A stretch of 64,000 nucleotides of DNA from Bacteroidota bacterium (GTDB lineage: Bacteria > Bacteroidota > Bacteroidia > Bacteroidales > Cfx3-03). This document shows, piece after piece, positions 1 through 9,024 of this stretch. The notes beneath the pieces are model-generated. The model was not told the origin of the DNA. It saw only the letters and a list, made by a program, of their open reading frames with translations, and made no database searches. Both the position numbers and the translations under genes were made by a program. Each line of letters begins with the position of its first letter. Position 1 is the stretch's first letter. Location of the stretch: positions 3,663,786 through 3,727,785 of the forward strand of contig JACAUB010000001.1 in NCBI GenBank assembly GCA_013390605.1, in the 5' to 3' direction.

Positions 1-680
1 GTTTAGCCGGTGAATTTCATAACCCGGTAGAGTTAATTTACCTCACTGCCTCAGGGGGGCCATTCAGAGGAAAAGACAAAACATTTTTGGCTTCAGTAAC
101 TAAAGAACAAGCCTTAAAACATCCAAACTGGTCTATGGGCTGTAAGGTTACCATCGATTCGGCCAGTATGATGAATAAAGGATTGGAAGTAATTGAAGCA
201 AAATGGTTGTTTGGTTTAAAACCTGAACAGATTAAGGTCGTTATTCACCCCGAATCAATTATCCACTCATTGGTTCAATTTGAAGATGGTTCGATGAAAG
301 CACAAATGGGATTACCTGATATGCGATTACCGATACAATATGCATTAACCTATCCAAATCGATTTAAGTCTGATCTGCCTCGTTTTAACTTTGCAGATTA
401 TACTAAACTTACTTTTGAAGAACCCGATCTGGAAACATTTAGAAGTTTAGCATTAGCATACGAGGCGTTGAAGGTGGGTGGAAACATGCCTTGTATTTTG
501 AATGCCGCAAACGAAATTGTTGTACATTCGTTCTTAAAAGATCGCATTCGGTTTACTGAAATTCCTGATATTATTGAAAAAATGATGCAAAAAATATCTT
601 TTATTCCGAACCCTACTTATGACGATTATGTGAAGACCGACCATGAAACAAGAAAGTTAACACACGAATTGGCGGGTTAA
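1..680 (+). CDS. dxr: 1-deoxy-D-xylulose 5-phosphate reductoisomerase, C-terminal part
   Basis: This enzyme converts DXP to 2-C-methyl-D-erythritol 4-phosphate, the committed NADPH-dependent step of the MEP isoprenoid pathway, in the cytoplasm. The reading frame (first full codon at base 3) is open at the left edge, so the N-terminal NADPH-binding part lies outside the window; about 226 residues remain of a usual ~385. The flexible-loop motif ASGGPFRG sits near the left edge, followed by the metal/substrate-binding KVTIDSASMMNKGLE and the C-terminal helical domain. A TTG at base 87 is only an internal codon. rseP follows 44 bases downstream on the same strand, a common Bacteroidota pairing that suggests co-transcription. 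Confidence 0.95.
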   Translation, partial: LAGEFHNPVELIYLTASGGPFRGKDKTFLASVTKEQALKHPNWSMGCKVTIDSASMMNKGLEVIEAKWLFGLKPEQIKVVIHPESIIHSLVQFEDGSMKAQMGLPDMRLPIQYALTYPNRFKSDLPRFNFADYTKLTFEEPDLETFRSLALAYEALKVGGNMPCILNAANEIVVHSFLKDRIRFTEIPDIIEKMMQKISFIPNPTYDDYVKTDHETRKLTHELAG

Positions 681-724
681 CGTAGAATAAACGATCGATT
701 AATTAAACAGAAACGCAAATAAAA

Positions 725-2050
725 ATGGAAATACTGATTAAAGCAGCACAATTGCTACTTAGCCTTTCAATATTGGTTATTGTACACGAGTTTGGCCATT
801 TCATTACAGCAAAAATGTTTGGCACGCGGGTAGAAAAGTTTTACCTCTTCTTCGATCCCTGGTTTTCTTTATTTAAGTTCAAAAAGGGTGAGACTGAATA
901 TGGCATCGGCTGGTTGCCGCTGGGTGGGTATGTTAAAATATCAGGAATGATGGATGAGTCGATGGATAAAGAGCAACTCGCCAAACCGGCTGAACCATGG
1001 GAATTCAGGTCAAAGAAAACATGGCAACGTCTCATTATCATGCTTGGTGGTGTCACTTTAAATGTTATACTGGCATTTATCATTTACATCGGAATGCTTT
1101 GGGCCTGGGGCGAAGAATATCTCCCAAACAGTCAGGCTAAATATGGTATTGCAGTTGATTCTGTTGGAATGCAAATGGGACTTAAGGGTGGTGATAAAAT
1201 CCTTTCCCTTGATGGGAACGCTGTTGAAGATTTCTTAAAAATTCCAAGTCAAATCATTTTAAATCAAGTTAAAACTATCTCAGTAGAAAGAGATAATAAA
1301 AAGGTTGATTTACCCGTTCCCAGTGGTTTGATTGGAAAGATTATTAAACAAAAGAATTCAGCATTTCTAATGCCCCGTATGCCGTTTTATGTAGGGGAGT
1401 TTTCAAAAAATTCTGCCTCAAAAATAGCAGGAATGCATAAAGACGACCGTATCATTAGTCTGGATACGATAAAAACACCTTACTTCGATCAGTTTAGAGC
1501 AAACATTAAAACATTTGCGGGGAAGTCTGTGAAAATTGGTGTACTAAGAGGATCCGATACAGTTTACTGTAACACAAAGGTGACAACTGAAGGAACAATT
1601 GGAGTTGCAAACTATGCACCCATTAAATATTTCACTTTTTCAAAACATGATTATTCGTTCTTTCAGGCCATTCCGGCAGGGTTTGGAAGGACCATTAAAG
1701 GAATAGACAATTATCTAAAACAGCTTAAATTATTATTCTCGAAGGAAACCAAGGCTTATGAATCAGTTGGTGGGTTTATTAGCATCGGAAATATTTTCCC
1801 ATCTGCCTGGGACTGGCAATCTTTCTGGAGTCTCACTGCTTTCTTGTCGATTATGCTGGCTATTTTAAATGTTCTCCCCATACCTGCTCTGGATGGTGGA
1901 CATGTAATGTTTTTGCTTTACGAAATGATTACAGGTCGCAAACCAAGTGAGAAATTTATGGAATATGCTCAAATAGTAGGAATGGTTTTATTACTTGCTT
2001 TATTGGTTTTTGCGAACGGAAACGATATTTTCAGACTCTTTAAACACTAA
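725..2050 (+). CDS. rseP: RIP metalloprotease RseP (site-2 protease)
   Basis: Inner-membrane zinc metalloprotease that cleaves transmembrane anti-sigma factors and signal-peptide remnants within the bilayer. The 441-residue protein has the zinc motif HEFGH at residues 21-25 in the first membrane helix, the downstream LPLGGYVK loop, a central PDZ region (roughly 130-290), and the third ligand in PALDGGH near residue 390, before the last membrane helix. Length and layout fit the family. It lies just after dxr and is followed by a strong terminator, so dxr-rseP probably ends a transcription unit. The ATG at 725 opens directly into a hydrophobic segment, which supports this start. Confidence 0.96.
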   Translation: MEILIKAAQLLLSLSILVIVHEFGHFITAKMFGTRVEKFYLFFDPWFSLFKFKKGETEYGIGWLPLGGYVKISGMMDESMDKEQLAKPAEPWEFRSKKTWQRLIIMLGGVTLNVILAFIIYIGMLWAWGEEYLPNSQAKYGIAVDSVGMQMGLKGGDKILSLDGNAVEDFLKIPSQIILNQVKTISVERDNKKVDLPVPSGLIGKIIKQKNSAFLMPRMPFYVGEFSKNSASKIAGMHKDDRIISLDTIKTPYFDQFRANIKTFAGKSVKIGVLRGSDTVYCNTKVTTEGTIGVANYAPIKYFTFSKHDYSFFQAIPAGFGRTIKGIDNYLKQLKLLFSKETKAYESVGGFISIGNIFPSAWDWQSFWSLTAFLSIMLAILNVLPIPALDGGHVMFLLYEMITGRKPSEKFMEYAQIVGMVLLLALLVFANGNDIFRLFKH

Positions 2051-2079
2051 GTTTAAAATTGTTAAAAAAAAGTTAAAAA

Positions 2080-2117
2080 AAAGCCGGCTTGTTATTAACC
2101 AATAAGCCGGCTTTTTA
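2080..2117 (+). terminator. Intrinsic terminator after rseP
   Basis: A near-perfect 12-bp stem built on AAGCCGGCTT (5' arm ending 2090, 3' arm 2104-2115) with a 13-base loop is followed by a T run. It ends the dxr-rseP unit on the plus strand. Confidence 0.9.
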
Positions 2118-2149
2118 TATCTTTAGCGCTTACTCAACAAACCGCCAAG

Positions 2150-3001
2150 ATGAAATCTGATTGCGATTTTTTACGAACCATTAACAGAAATGAATTTGAA
2201 AATTTATTAGAGCTAGCCCACCTAGAAGACTGGAATCCCGGCATTCATGATGCTGATAGTTTTTACAATACCGATCCGGACGGATTTATCGGCTATTATG
2301 TAAAAGGAAAACTTGCAGGATGTATCTCAGCCGTTGCCTACGATGAAGACTTTGGTTTTATGGGCTTCTATATTGTTAAACCTGAATATAGAGGACTGGG
2401 CTATGGCAAAAAGCTATGTGAAGCAGCCATTAGTTATCTGGGAAATGGCAACATAGGAATAGACGGTCTTATTGCTATGAAAGACAAATATGCAAACTTT
2501 GGATTTAAGTTAGCATACCAAAACAATCGGTATAAAGTGATTGCTCATCCCATCGCTTTTGATGACACCACTCAACCCCTTAAAAATACTACATTCAATC
2601 AATTATCAGCTTTTGATCATCTTCACTTCCCAACACGAAGAGATGTCTTTTTGTACAACTGGATACATCAACCAGAAGGAATAGGCTTTGTTGTGCTTAC
2701 CAAAGATGATAAAATAGATGGGTTTATTTATATCAGAAAATGCTTTGAAGGATATAAAGTAGGTCCGCTTTTTGCACTCACACAAAAAAGTGCCAGAACA
2801 CTATTATGTAAAGCTATCGCAACACTCCCCGAAGGAACATCGTTATTTATAGATGTCCCCGAGGTTAATGCTGATGCAGTAAAACTAGCTAACGAACTAG
2901 CCATACCCACAGGCTTTTCAACAGTAAGAATGTACTCGCAAAAAACACCCGATTTCAATATTAATGGCGTTTACGGAGTTACCAGTTATGAATTAGGCTA
3001 A
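2150..3001 (+). CDS. GNAT family N-acetyltransferase
   Basis: Cytoplasmic acetyl-CoA-dependent acyltransferase of unknown substrate. The N-terminal half carries the GNAT core: the acetyl-CoA pyrophosphate-binding motif A reads RGLGYGKKL at about residues 80-88, preceded by the beta-strand GFYIVKPEY. The C-terminal ~130 residues (from about 150) resemble the second GNAT-like domain found in YitH/HolE-type proteins, and the length of 283 residues fits such two-domain proteins. It is monocistronic after the rseP terminator, and its stop overlaps the end of the convergent dioxygenase gene by four bases. The family is clear; the substrate is not. Confidence 0.85.
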   Translation: MKSDCDFLRTINRNEFENLLELAHLEDWNPGIHDADSFYNTDPDGFIGYYVKGKLAGCISAVAYDEDFGFMGFYIVKPEYRGLGYGKKLCEAAISYLGNGNIGIDGLIAMKDKYANFGFKLAYQNNRYKVIAHPIAFDDTTQPLKNTTFNQLSAFDHLHFPTRRDVFLYNWIHQPEGIGFVVLTKDDKIDGFIYIRKCFEGYKVGPLFALTQKSARTLLCKAIATLPEGTSLFIDVPEVNADAVKLANELAIPTGFSTVRMYSQKTPDFNINGVYGVTSYELG

Positions 3002-3810
3002 CCAATTCTAAAACTACGCATACTTATTGATGAGAATACCTTTTCATAGGTAAACTTAATTTCATCTTCTTCATCCATTAGCCCTAAAGCATAGAGCATA
3101 GGATAATAATGTTCTGGAGTCGGAACCGATAAGTTGGCTGCTTTTTCAGTCAGATTATAATTAAACAGATCCTCAAACGCACGTTCAGTTATTTTTTCTT
3201 TTACCCATTCATCAAATTCCACAGCCCATTCATATGGGGCTTCATCTTCATTGGGCGACCAGTATTTCAAGTTATGAACAATATTTCCACTTGCAATAAC
3301 TAATACGCCTTTATTACGTAATGCCTTTAGTTCTGCTGCTAATTTAAAGTGACTTTGGGCTGGCATATTTACATCAACACTTAACTGAAGCACTGGAATT
3401 TCAGCATCGGGAAACATATGTACAAGGATAGACCATGCACCATGATCAAGCCCCCATCGTTGATCTGTTCTTATCTCAGGAATAGCATCACTTATCTCCT
3501 GAGCTAACTCAGGAGCTCCCATTGCAGGATATTGAACATCATATAATTCATCTGGAAAACCACTAAAATCATAAACCATCTTAGGCATGGGCGAATTATT
3601 CACATAAGATCCGCGTGTATTCCAATGAGCAGATACCACTAAAATAGCTTGTGGAATTTCTGTTATAGTTTGTCGCATTGCTTTTATACTCTGCGTAAAT
3701 GGATTATCTTGAATCGCATTCATTGGGCTACCATGTCCAATAAAAAATACCGGCATTTTAGAACTACTCATCAAGGATGGAAATAATTCATTCAAATTTT
3801 GATCATTCAT
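2998..3810 (-). CDS. ygiD: 4,5-DOPA extradiol dioxygenase-like protein (LigB family, YgiD-like)
   Basis: Class III extradiol dioxygenase related to E. coli YgiD and plant DODA, which open the aromatic ring of DOPA using a metal. The metal-site histidines are visible: HGSP at H26, SAHW at H62, NIVHNL near residue 175 and PEHYYP near 235; the LDHGAW motif is also present. Length (270) matches the family. A start at residue 14 or 19 would also keep all motifs, so the exact N-terminus is uncertain. The gene is convergent with the GNAT gene and is apparently monocistronic. The physiological substrate in this group is unknown. Confidence 0.87.
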   Translation of the reverse strand: MNDQNLNELFPSLMSSSKMPVFFIGHGSPMNAIQDNPFTQSIKAMRQTITEIPQAILVVSAHWNTRGSYVNNSPMPKMVYDFSGFPDELYDVQYPAMGAPELAQEISDAIPEIRTDQRWGLDHGAWSILVHMFPDAEIPVLQLSVDVNMPAQSHFKLAAELKALRNKGVLVIASGNIVHNLKYWSPNEDEAPYEWAVEFDEWVKEKITERAFEDLFNYNLTEKAANLSVPTPEHYYPMLYALGLMDEEDEIKFTYEKVFSSISMRSFRIG

Positions 3811-3867
3811 TGGTCAAGTTATAAGAGTGTATAATTTTTTGCTGAAGGTACTAATAAAAAATTATTA

Positions 3868-3906
3868 TTTGATAAAAAACCAAAGGCCGGGGCGCCCCCC
3901 GGCCTT
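3868..3906 (-). terminator. Intrinsic terminator of the yitT pair
   Basis: A perfect 10-bp GC-rich stem (AAGGCCGGGG / CCCCGGCCTT, 3883-3892 and 3897-3906) with a four-base loop is followed, in the minus direction, by TTTTTTATC. It ends the minus-strand transcript from 5817 to 3957. Confidence 0.9.
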
Positions 3907-3956
3907 ATTACGCAAACACAAACACAACTAACTATATCAAACAGTTGAGAAGTGAC

Positions 3957-4853
3957 TCAATCATTAGACACCTTTTCGTCAAGCGACTTAAACCCCTTGC
4001 CAAGTATTTCACTGGCATCAAGTACTGTCATAAACGCTTCTCCATCCACATGATGAACAATCTCCATCAATTGAATTAATTCACGTCTGCTTACTACCGT
4101 AAAGATGACTTTTTTATCTGCCCCGTTATACATCCCACTTCCGTGAAGATATGTTCCACCGCGACCTATCTCTTTCAACAAGCATTCGCGGATAGCTTCA
4201 TGTTTATCAGAGATGATAAAAATAGTTTTATCGTCAGAAAATCCGGTAAGAACTACATCAATCACCTTTCCCATGATAAAAATAACGAGCCAGGAATAAA
4301 GAGGGATTTCAAGATTTCCAAATGCCGCAAAACCTATTAACACAATTACACCATCAACAAAGACCTGTGCTCTTGATAGCGGAATACGACCGTATTTACT
4401 CAGTAACTGAGCAAGTACATCAGAACCTCCAACCGTCGACTTGGTTTTAAACACCATACCAACGCCCAATCCCAACAAAACGCCACCATAAATGGTGGAT
4501 AATAAAGCATTTTTAACAATCTGGGTGTCACCATTAATATTGGTAAGCAACCATGTAAAGAAAGAAGTTAATACAACACCCCAAAATGTACGTAAGAAAA
4601 ATCGCCAACCAAAGAAATACATCCCTATTCCAACCAAAGGAATACTAAATAAAAAAGCAACTGTACCCGTATTAAAACCCATCAGGTGATGAAGTACAAT
4701 GGCAATACCATAAACCCCTCCTGGGACAATCTTAAAAGGAGAAATAAAATAAACGTATGCAACAGCCATACTAAATGTTCCACCAAGTATCAAAGCATAT
4801 GCTTTTAGCAACCTTTTAGAAAACAGGTTAGATAAGCTAATTTGATTATTCAT
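3957..4853 (-). CDS. YitT family membrane protein (second of tandem pair)
   Basis: Integral membrane protein of the YitT/DUF161 family with a C-terminal DUF2179 domain; the transport or signalling role is not known for most members. The 298 residues contain about five hydrophobic helices between residues 15 and 195, with glycine-rich loops such as VPGGVYGIAIVLHH, and a cytosolic C-terminal domain starting near residue 205 (KTIFIISDKHEAI). It is clearly a paralogue of the upstream gene, aligning throughout, and its start overlaps that gene's end by eight bases, so the two are translationally coupled. They may act as a heteromer; that is inference. Confidence 0.88.
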   Translation of the reverse strand: MNNQISLSNLFSKRLLKAYALILGGTFSMAVAYVYFISPFKIVPGGVYGIAIVLHHLMGFNTGTVAFLFSIPLVGIGMYFFGWRFFLRTFWGVVLTSFFTWLLTNINGDTQIVKNALLSTIYGGVLLGLGVGMVFKTKSTVGGSDVLAQLLSKYGRIPLSRAQVFVDGVIVLIGFAAFGNLEIPLYSWLVIFIMGKVIDVVLTGFSDDKTIFIISDKHEAIRECLLKEIGRGGTYLHGSGMYNGADKKVIFTVVSRRELIQLMEIVHHVDGEAFMTVLDASEILGKGFKSLDEKVSND

Positions 4854-5817
4854 TATTATTCTCAGTTGTTATTTCAGAAAATTCAGCAACCTTTTCGCCA
4901 AGAGATTTGAACCCCTCTCCCAGAATTTCATGCGCACTCATAACCGTTACAAATGCTCTCGGATCAACTTTAAGTATAAATTCTTGTAGTATAGAGACTT
5001 CACGTCGGCTTACTACAGTAAAAATGATCGTTTTATCGAGTCCGCTATACATTCCCTTGCCAGGAATATACGTACCACCTCGTTCCATATCCACAATTAT
5101 CTTCTGTCGTATCTCTTCATAATGATCAGAAATAATCAACATGGTTTTATCATAAGTAACACCATCTAAAACCAGATCAATTACCTTGCCAGTAACAAAA
5201 ATCACAATCCATGAATACAATGGAATACGCCAATCCTGAAAAACAACCAACCCTAACAATACAATGGTAGAATCGACATAAATCATCAACGTTCCCAAAG
5301 GCAATCGTGTATATTTAGCAAGGATCATAGCAATAATATCCGATCCGCCCGAAGTAGCTCTTGCTTTAAAAATCAATCCCAATCCAAAGCCAATCACAAC
5401 ACCGCCAAATACACATCCCATGAAAACTTCATCCTTCAAGCCCAAGGGATCGTTATTCCCAACAAATAAAGTCAGCATATCCATAAAGACAGAGGTAAGC
5501 ACAAAACCTACAACAGTCTTTATTCCAAACCGAGGACCCAGTACTTTAATTCCGATGATCGTTAATGGAATATTAAGTATCAAACCAAATGTTCCAATCG
5601 GGAAACCACCATCGGGGCTAAACGACTTGGATAACATCCCTAATGTTAAATGGTGAACGACAATACCGATACCGTAAACTCCCCCTGGAACGATATTATA
5701 AGGGTTAATAAAAAACACAAATCCGGCAGCAAGGATGAACGATCCTAAAACAATTAAGCCATAGGATATAAACCACTTACGCGAAAATATTTTTTCACCA
5801 CTTATTTTTTGTACCAT
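4846..5817 (-). CDS. YitT family membrane protein (first of tandem pair)
   Basis: Paralogue of the following gene: five predicted membrane helices and a C-terminal DUF2179 domain (KTMLIISDHYEEI). The open frame extends to 5868, but a Bacteroidota -7 box (TACCTTTG, minus strand, 5854-5861) lies inside that extension, so transcription probably begins near 5848. I therefore choose the ATG at 5817 (MVQKISGEKIF), which also aligns best with the start of the paralogue. Residues 60-75 hold a loop insertion (KSFSPDGGFPIG) missing from the second copy. The pair forms an operon ending at the terminator near 3890. Function is not established. Confidence 0.87.
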   Translation of the reverse strand: MVQKISGEKIFSRKWFISYGLIVLGSFILAAGFVFFINPYNIVPGGVYGIGIVVHHLTLGMLSKSFSPDGGFPIGTFGLILNIPLTIIGIKVLGPRFGIKTVVGFVLTSVFMDMLTLFVGNNDPLGLKDEVFMGCVFGGVVIGFGLGLIFKARATSGGSDIIAMILAKYTRLPLGTLMIYVDSTIVLLGLVVFQDWRIPLYSWIVIFVTGKVIDLVLDGVTYDKTMLIISDHYEEIRQKIIVDMERGGTYIPGKGMYSGLDKTIIFTVVSRREVSILQEFILKVDPRAFVTVMSAHEILGEGFKSLGEKVAEFSEITTENNNE

Positions 5818-5853
5818 TGTGAAGTCATTTAATTTGCCTCCCGAAAAACGGTG

Positions 5854-5861
5854 CAAAGGTA
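5854..5861 (-). promoter_or_regulatory. Bacteroidota -7 box upstream of yitT pair
   Basis: TACCTTTG on the minus strand matches TAnnTTTG exactly. No good TTG -33 partner is seen at 19-20 bases. It decides the start of the downstream yitT gene. Confidence 0.5.
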
Positions 5862-5868
5862 TAAACAT

Positions 5869-6592
5869 TTTCTACCTAAACGAAGGAAGCAACATACCAA
5901 AAATGAAAATTTATGCAATTATGCATAAAAGCATAATCCACTATCACTCATAAGCACTTATTTCTATGCTATATAGTTGATATTATGAGATTTAAAATCA
6001 CTATGTTTATTAAAATTTCTTTCTTATAAATTGTTAAAAATAGTTACATAAAAAGCACAGCAGAACAAACATATCCAAACACAAACGCTAAAATGAAATT
6101 ACACTTATAATAATGCATAAGAATCAAATGAATATAAAATAAGGTATCTTCCAATTTTCTTACGGTTTTATTAGGGTTTACTTGGGGTTTATTTACGGTA
6201 TAGTACCACAAACAAACCCCAAGTAAACCACTTTTAAATAATAGAAAAACTGTCTTAACAAGTATTTTGTTATTTGTTTTTTGAAAGAGATTTCAGCTTT
6301 CTTTAATTCATTTTTGGATATTTAACAAACAATTATTAGCGAACAATACTTGAATACAGTCATATAAATTACCCTCTGTCTATAATTATATTCTCGCGTT
6401 CAAAGAAGACCTATCAACAAAAGAAATCTTGTAAAAATGAATTCATAAGAGCAAGAAAGATATCTGATAATACATAACTTTGACGCAACTCAAAAGGGAT
6501 TAAAATTTCATCATTTATGATCAGTTATTGCAGTTGGTTTAAAGAAAAAAAAGTTGTTACTTTACAGCCGTAAGGCTTAAGAAGAATTATGA
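5869..6592. other. Long intergenic region between yitT and porP
   Basis: About 720 bases of very AT-rich sequence with no supportable gene on either strand. It holds a 16-bp perfect inverted repeat (6175-6190/6214-6229), listed separately. No exact TAnnTTTG box with a well-spaced TTG is seen for porP, so its promoter is unresolved. Confidence 0.6.
6175..6229. repeat. 16-bp perfect inverted repeat
   Basis: GGTTTACTTGGGGTTT at 6175-6190 is exactly complementary to 6214-6229, with a 23-base spacer. Upstream bases add further GGTTT-like direct repeats (from about 6165). No U-run follows on either strand, so it looks more like a protein-binding site or RNA structure than an intrinsic terminator. 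Confidence 0.8.
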
Positions 6593-7558
6593 ATGAAGCC
6601 GATTAAAGGTGTACAGCTAATTTTTAGCATGATAGTGCTTTTTAGTGGTCACGTTGTCTTCGGTCAACAAGAGCCTCAGTTTACGCACTACATGTTTAAT
6701 ACCACTTCGGTAAATCCCGGAGCAGCTGGTAGTTTACCTGATTTTACTGCAACAGCGCTCGTACGACAACAGTGGATTGACTTGAAGGATGAAAACGGGA
6801 ACAGAGTTGCTCCTGAAACTTATTTAATCTCTGTAGAAAGCCCGGTAAAACTGCTAAAAGGAGGTATTGGGCTTACTATCATGCAGGACAAAATTGGGTT
6901 TGAGAAAAACTTCTCACTACGATTATCTTATGGATATCAGATATCTTTGGGAGAAGGACAATTGGGAATTGGAGTACAGGGGATCTTGATGAATAAAACT
7001 ATCGATTTATCAATGTTGTATGGAGTTGATCCCACTGACCCCCGACTAGCTGATAAGAATACAGAAAGCTCATTTTTTACTGATATAGGTGTAGGTCTGT
7101 ATTACAGAGTTCCAAATAAATGGTATGCAGGTTTCTCTTCAATTAATGTTCTGGAAAACACAAAATCGCTAGGAAATGGTGCTCAACCAGTAGAATATAA
7201 ACTAAAAAGAAATTACTTTGCAACAGCAGGTTATGAACTTGCTGTTACAACGGAAAAAAATCTGATCATAATACCTTCCTTCCTTGTCAAAACAGATGTG
7301 GCGGGAATGCAATGTGATTTAACAGGAGGATTCCGATACAATAATAAGTTCTTTGGTGGTATTACATATCGTTTAAAAGGTGAGCCTGCAGCAATGTTTG
7401 GCGTTATTCTTAATAACTTTCAGGTTGGATATGGCTACGACGTTCCTACTGATAAATTAGGGAATCTTGGAAGCCATGAAATCATGATCCGATATAACTT
7501 AAGAATGCCTGAAAAGAAAAAACCACGAATGAGTTATCGTAATACGCGTTTTTTATAA
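6593..7558 (+). CDS. porP: PorP/SprF family type IX secretion membrane protein
   Basis: Outer-membrane beta-barrel-like protein of the T9SS. A signal peptide spans about residues 1-24 (ending ...VVFGQQ). The mature start EPQFTHYMFN followed by NPGAAG is the family hallmark, and the rest alternates hydrophobic and polar residues as expected for a barrel. Length 321 fits. It heads the porP-K-L-M-N gene order, with porK starting shortly after its stop. An out-of-frame ATG lies four bases upstream at 6589, so the start at 6593 rests on the signal peptide. PorP/SprF proteins are thought to anchor peptidoglycan- or adhesin-related T9SS parts in the outer membrane. Confidence 0.93.
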   Translation: MKPIKGVQLIFSMIVLFSGHVVFGQQEPQFTHYMFNTTSVNPGAAGSLPDFTATALVRQQWIDLKDENGNRVAPETYLISVESPVKLLKGGIGLTIMQDKIGFEKNFSLRLSYGYQISLGEGQLGIGVQGILMNKTIDLSMLYGVDPTDPRLADKNTESSFFTDIGVGLYYRVPNKWYAGFSSINVLENTKSLGNGAQPVEYKLKRNYFATAGYELAVTTEKNLIIIPSFLVKTDVAGMQCDLTGGFRYNNKFFGGITYRLKGEPAAMFGVILNNFQVGYGYDVPTDKLGNLGSHEIMIRYNLRMPEKKKPRMSYRNTRFL

Positions 7559-7626
7559 ACTACATGAGAAATAACATACTAAAGCTATTTAATAGCCGTT
7601 ATAAGCATATTAATTTTGGTGTTCAG

Positions 7627-8979
7627 ATGAGAAAACTGATCTTGTATTCATTACTGCTGTTTATCTTGGCCGGATGTAGCAATTCGGGAAATGGTGAACT
7701 TACAGGGGTTAGAAATAGACCCAGATTTTATCAACCGGATCCTTATGGTATGGTATATATTCCCGCCGGAAGTTATACAATGGGCGTAGGAGATGAAGAC
7801 ATGACATCTGCTCAGATAAGCGAACCTAAAACTATCACTGTTTCTGCTTTCTATATGGATCAAACAGAAATCACAAATAATGAATACCGTCAATTTGTTT
7901 ACTGGATTCGCGATAGTATAGCCCGCACCATTTTAGCAAAATCAAGACCAAACACCTATCTCATTCCAAGAAACAAAAAAACTGGTGAAGTATACGATCC
8001 TCCTTATCTCAATTCTAAGGCTAAAATCAAATGGAATGGGAAAACAGAACTTCAGGAGTTGGAACAGATGTACCTGCCGATCAACGAACGTTATTTTAGA
8101 AAAAAGCAGATAGACCCTCGTAAACTTTTTTATGAATATTTCTGGATCGATATGAAAGCTGCCGCTGCTAAAGAAGCCGCTTCAAATGGTGCCGTGAATG
8201 GAACCTGGGCTAATCGTGCACAGGGTTATAAAGATCGTTCAGTCTATGTTCGCCATGAAAAAATAAATGTCTATCCAGATACCCTTACATGGATACACGA
8301 TTACTCTTATTCTTATAACGACCCAATGACTGCAAAATATTTCTGGCATCCTGCTTTCGATAATTATCCTGTTGTTGGAGTAAACTGGAATCAAGCCCGC
8401 GCGTTTTGCATCTGGAGAACTCAAATGATGGAAAGTCATGCGGGGAAAAACAAAAATGTAGTATTAAACGATTTCCGTCTTCCTACTGAAGCTGAATGGG
8501 AATGGGCAGCACGTGGAGGAAATACATTAAGTCCTTACCCATGGGGCGGACCTTACACACGTACCGCAAAAGGTTGTTTTTTAGCTAACTTTAAACCTAT
8601 GCGAGGTGACTATGCCGTTGATGGAGGCGCTACTACAATGGTTGTAGCCCATTTTCCAGCAAATGACTTCGGGCTGTATGATATGGCTGGAAACGTTGCA
8701 GAATGGACACTTGACGCCTTTGACGAGTCGAGTTACAATATGACTTGGGACATGAATCCAGCATATTTCTACAATACGAAAGAAACTGATCCTCCTGCAA
8801 TGAAACGCAAAGTTATTCGTGGTGGTTCATGGAAAGATGTAGCTCATTACATCCAAACCAGTACGCGTTCTTACGAATATCAGGATTCTGCCAAATGTTA
8901 CATCGGATTCCGATGTGTACAACAATTTATGGGAAGTCAAAAAAAATCAAGTGGCCGTCGTTCTTCAAGAGTTTATTAA
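7627..8979 (+). CDS. porK: T9SS ring lipoprotein PorK/GldK
   Basis: Lipoprotein that, with PorN, forms the periplasmic ring under the outer membrane in type IX secretion and gliding. The fold is that of formylglycine-generating-enzyme/SUMF1 proteins: PAGSYTMG near the N-terminus, FRLPTEAEWEWAARGG, GNVAEWT and VIRGGSWKD, ending with GFRC. The frame is open from an ATG at 7564, but the ATG at 7627 gives a proper lipoprotein signal (RKLILYSLLLFILAGC), so I choose it (450 residues). It is followed by porL 45 bases later. FGE-type catalysis is not expected in this family; the domain is used structurally. Confidence 0.95.
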   Translation: MRKLILYSLLLFILAGCSNSGNGELTGVRNRPRFYQPDPYGMVYIPAGSYTMGVGDEDMTSAQISEPKTITVSAFYMDQTEITNNEYRQFVYWIRDSIARTILAKSRPNTYLIPRNKKTGEVYDPPYLNSKAKIKWNGKTELQELEQMYLPINERYFRKKQIDPRKLFYEYFWIDMKAAAAKEAASNGAVNGTWANRAQGYKDRSVYVRHEKINVYPDTLTWIHDYSYSYNDPMTAKYFWHPAFDNYPVVGVNWNQARAFCIWRTQMMESHAGKNKNVVLNDFRLPTEAEWEWAARGGNTLSPYPWGGPYTRTAKGCFLANFKPMRGDYAVDGGATTMVVAHFPANDFGLYDMAGNVAEWTLDAFDESSYNMTWDMNPAYFYNTKETDPPAMKRKVIRGGSWKDVAHYIQTSTRSYEYQDSAKCYIGFRCVQQFMGSQKKSSGRRSSRVY

Positions 8980-9024
8980 GATTTTTAACAAAATATTGTC
9001 AACCAACAAAATACTAAAACAATC

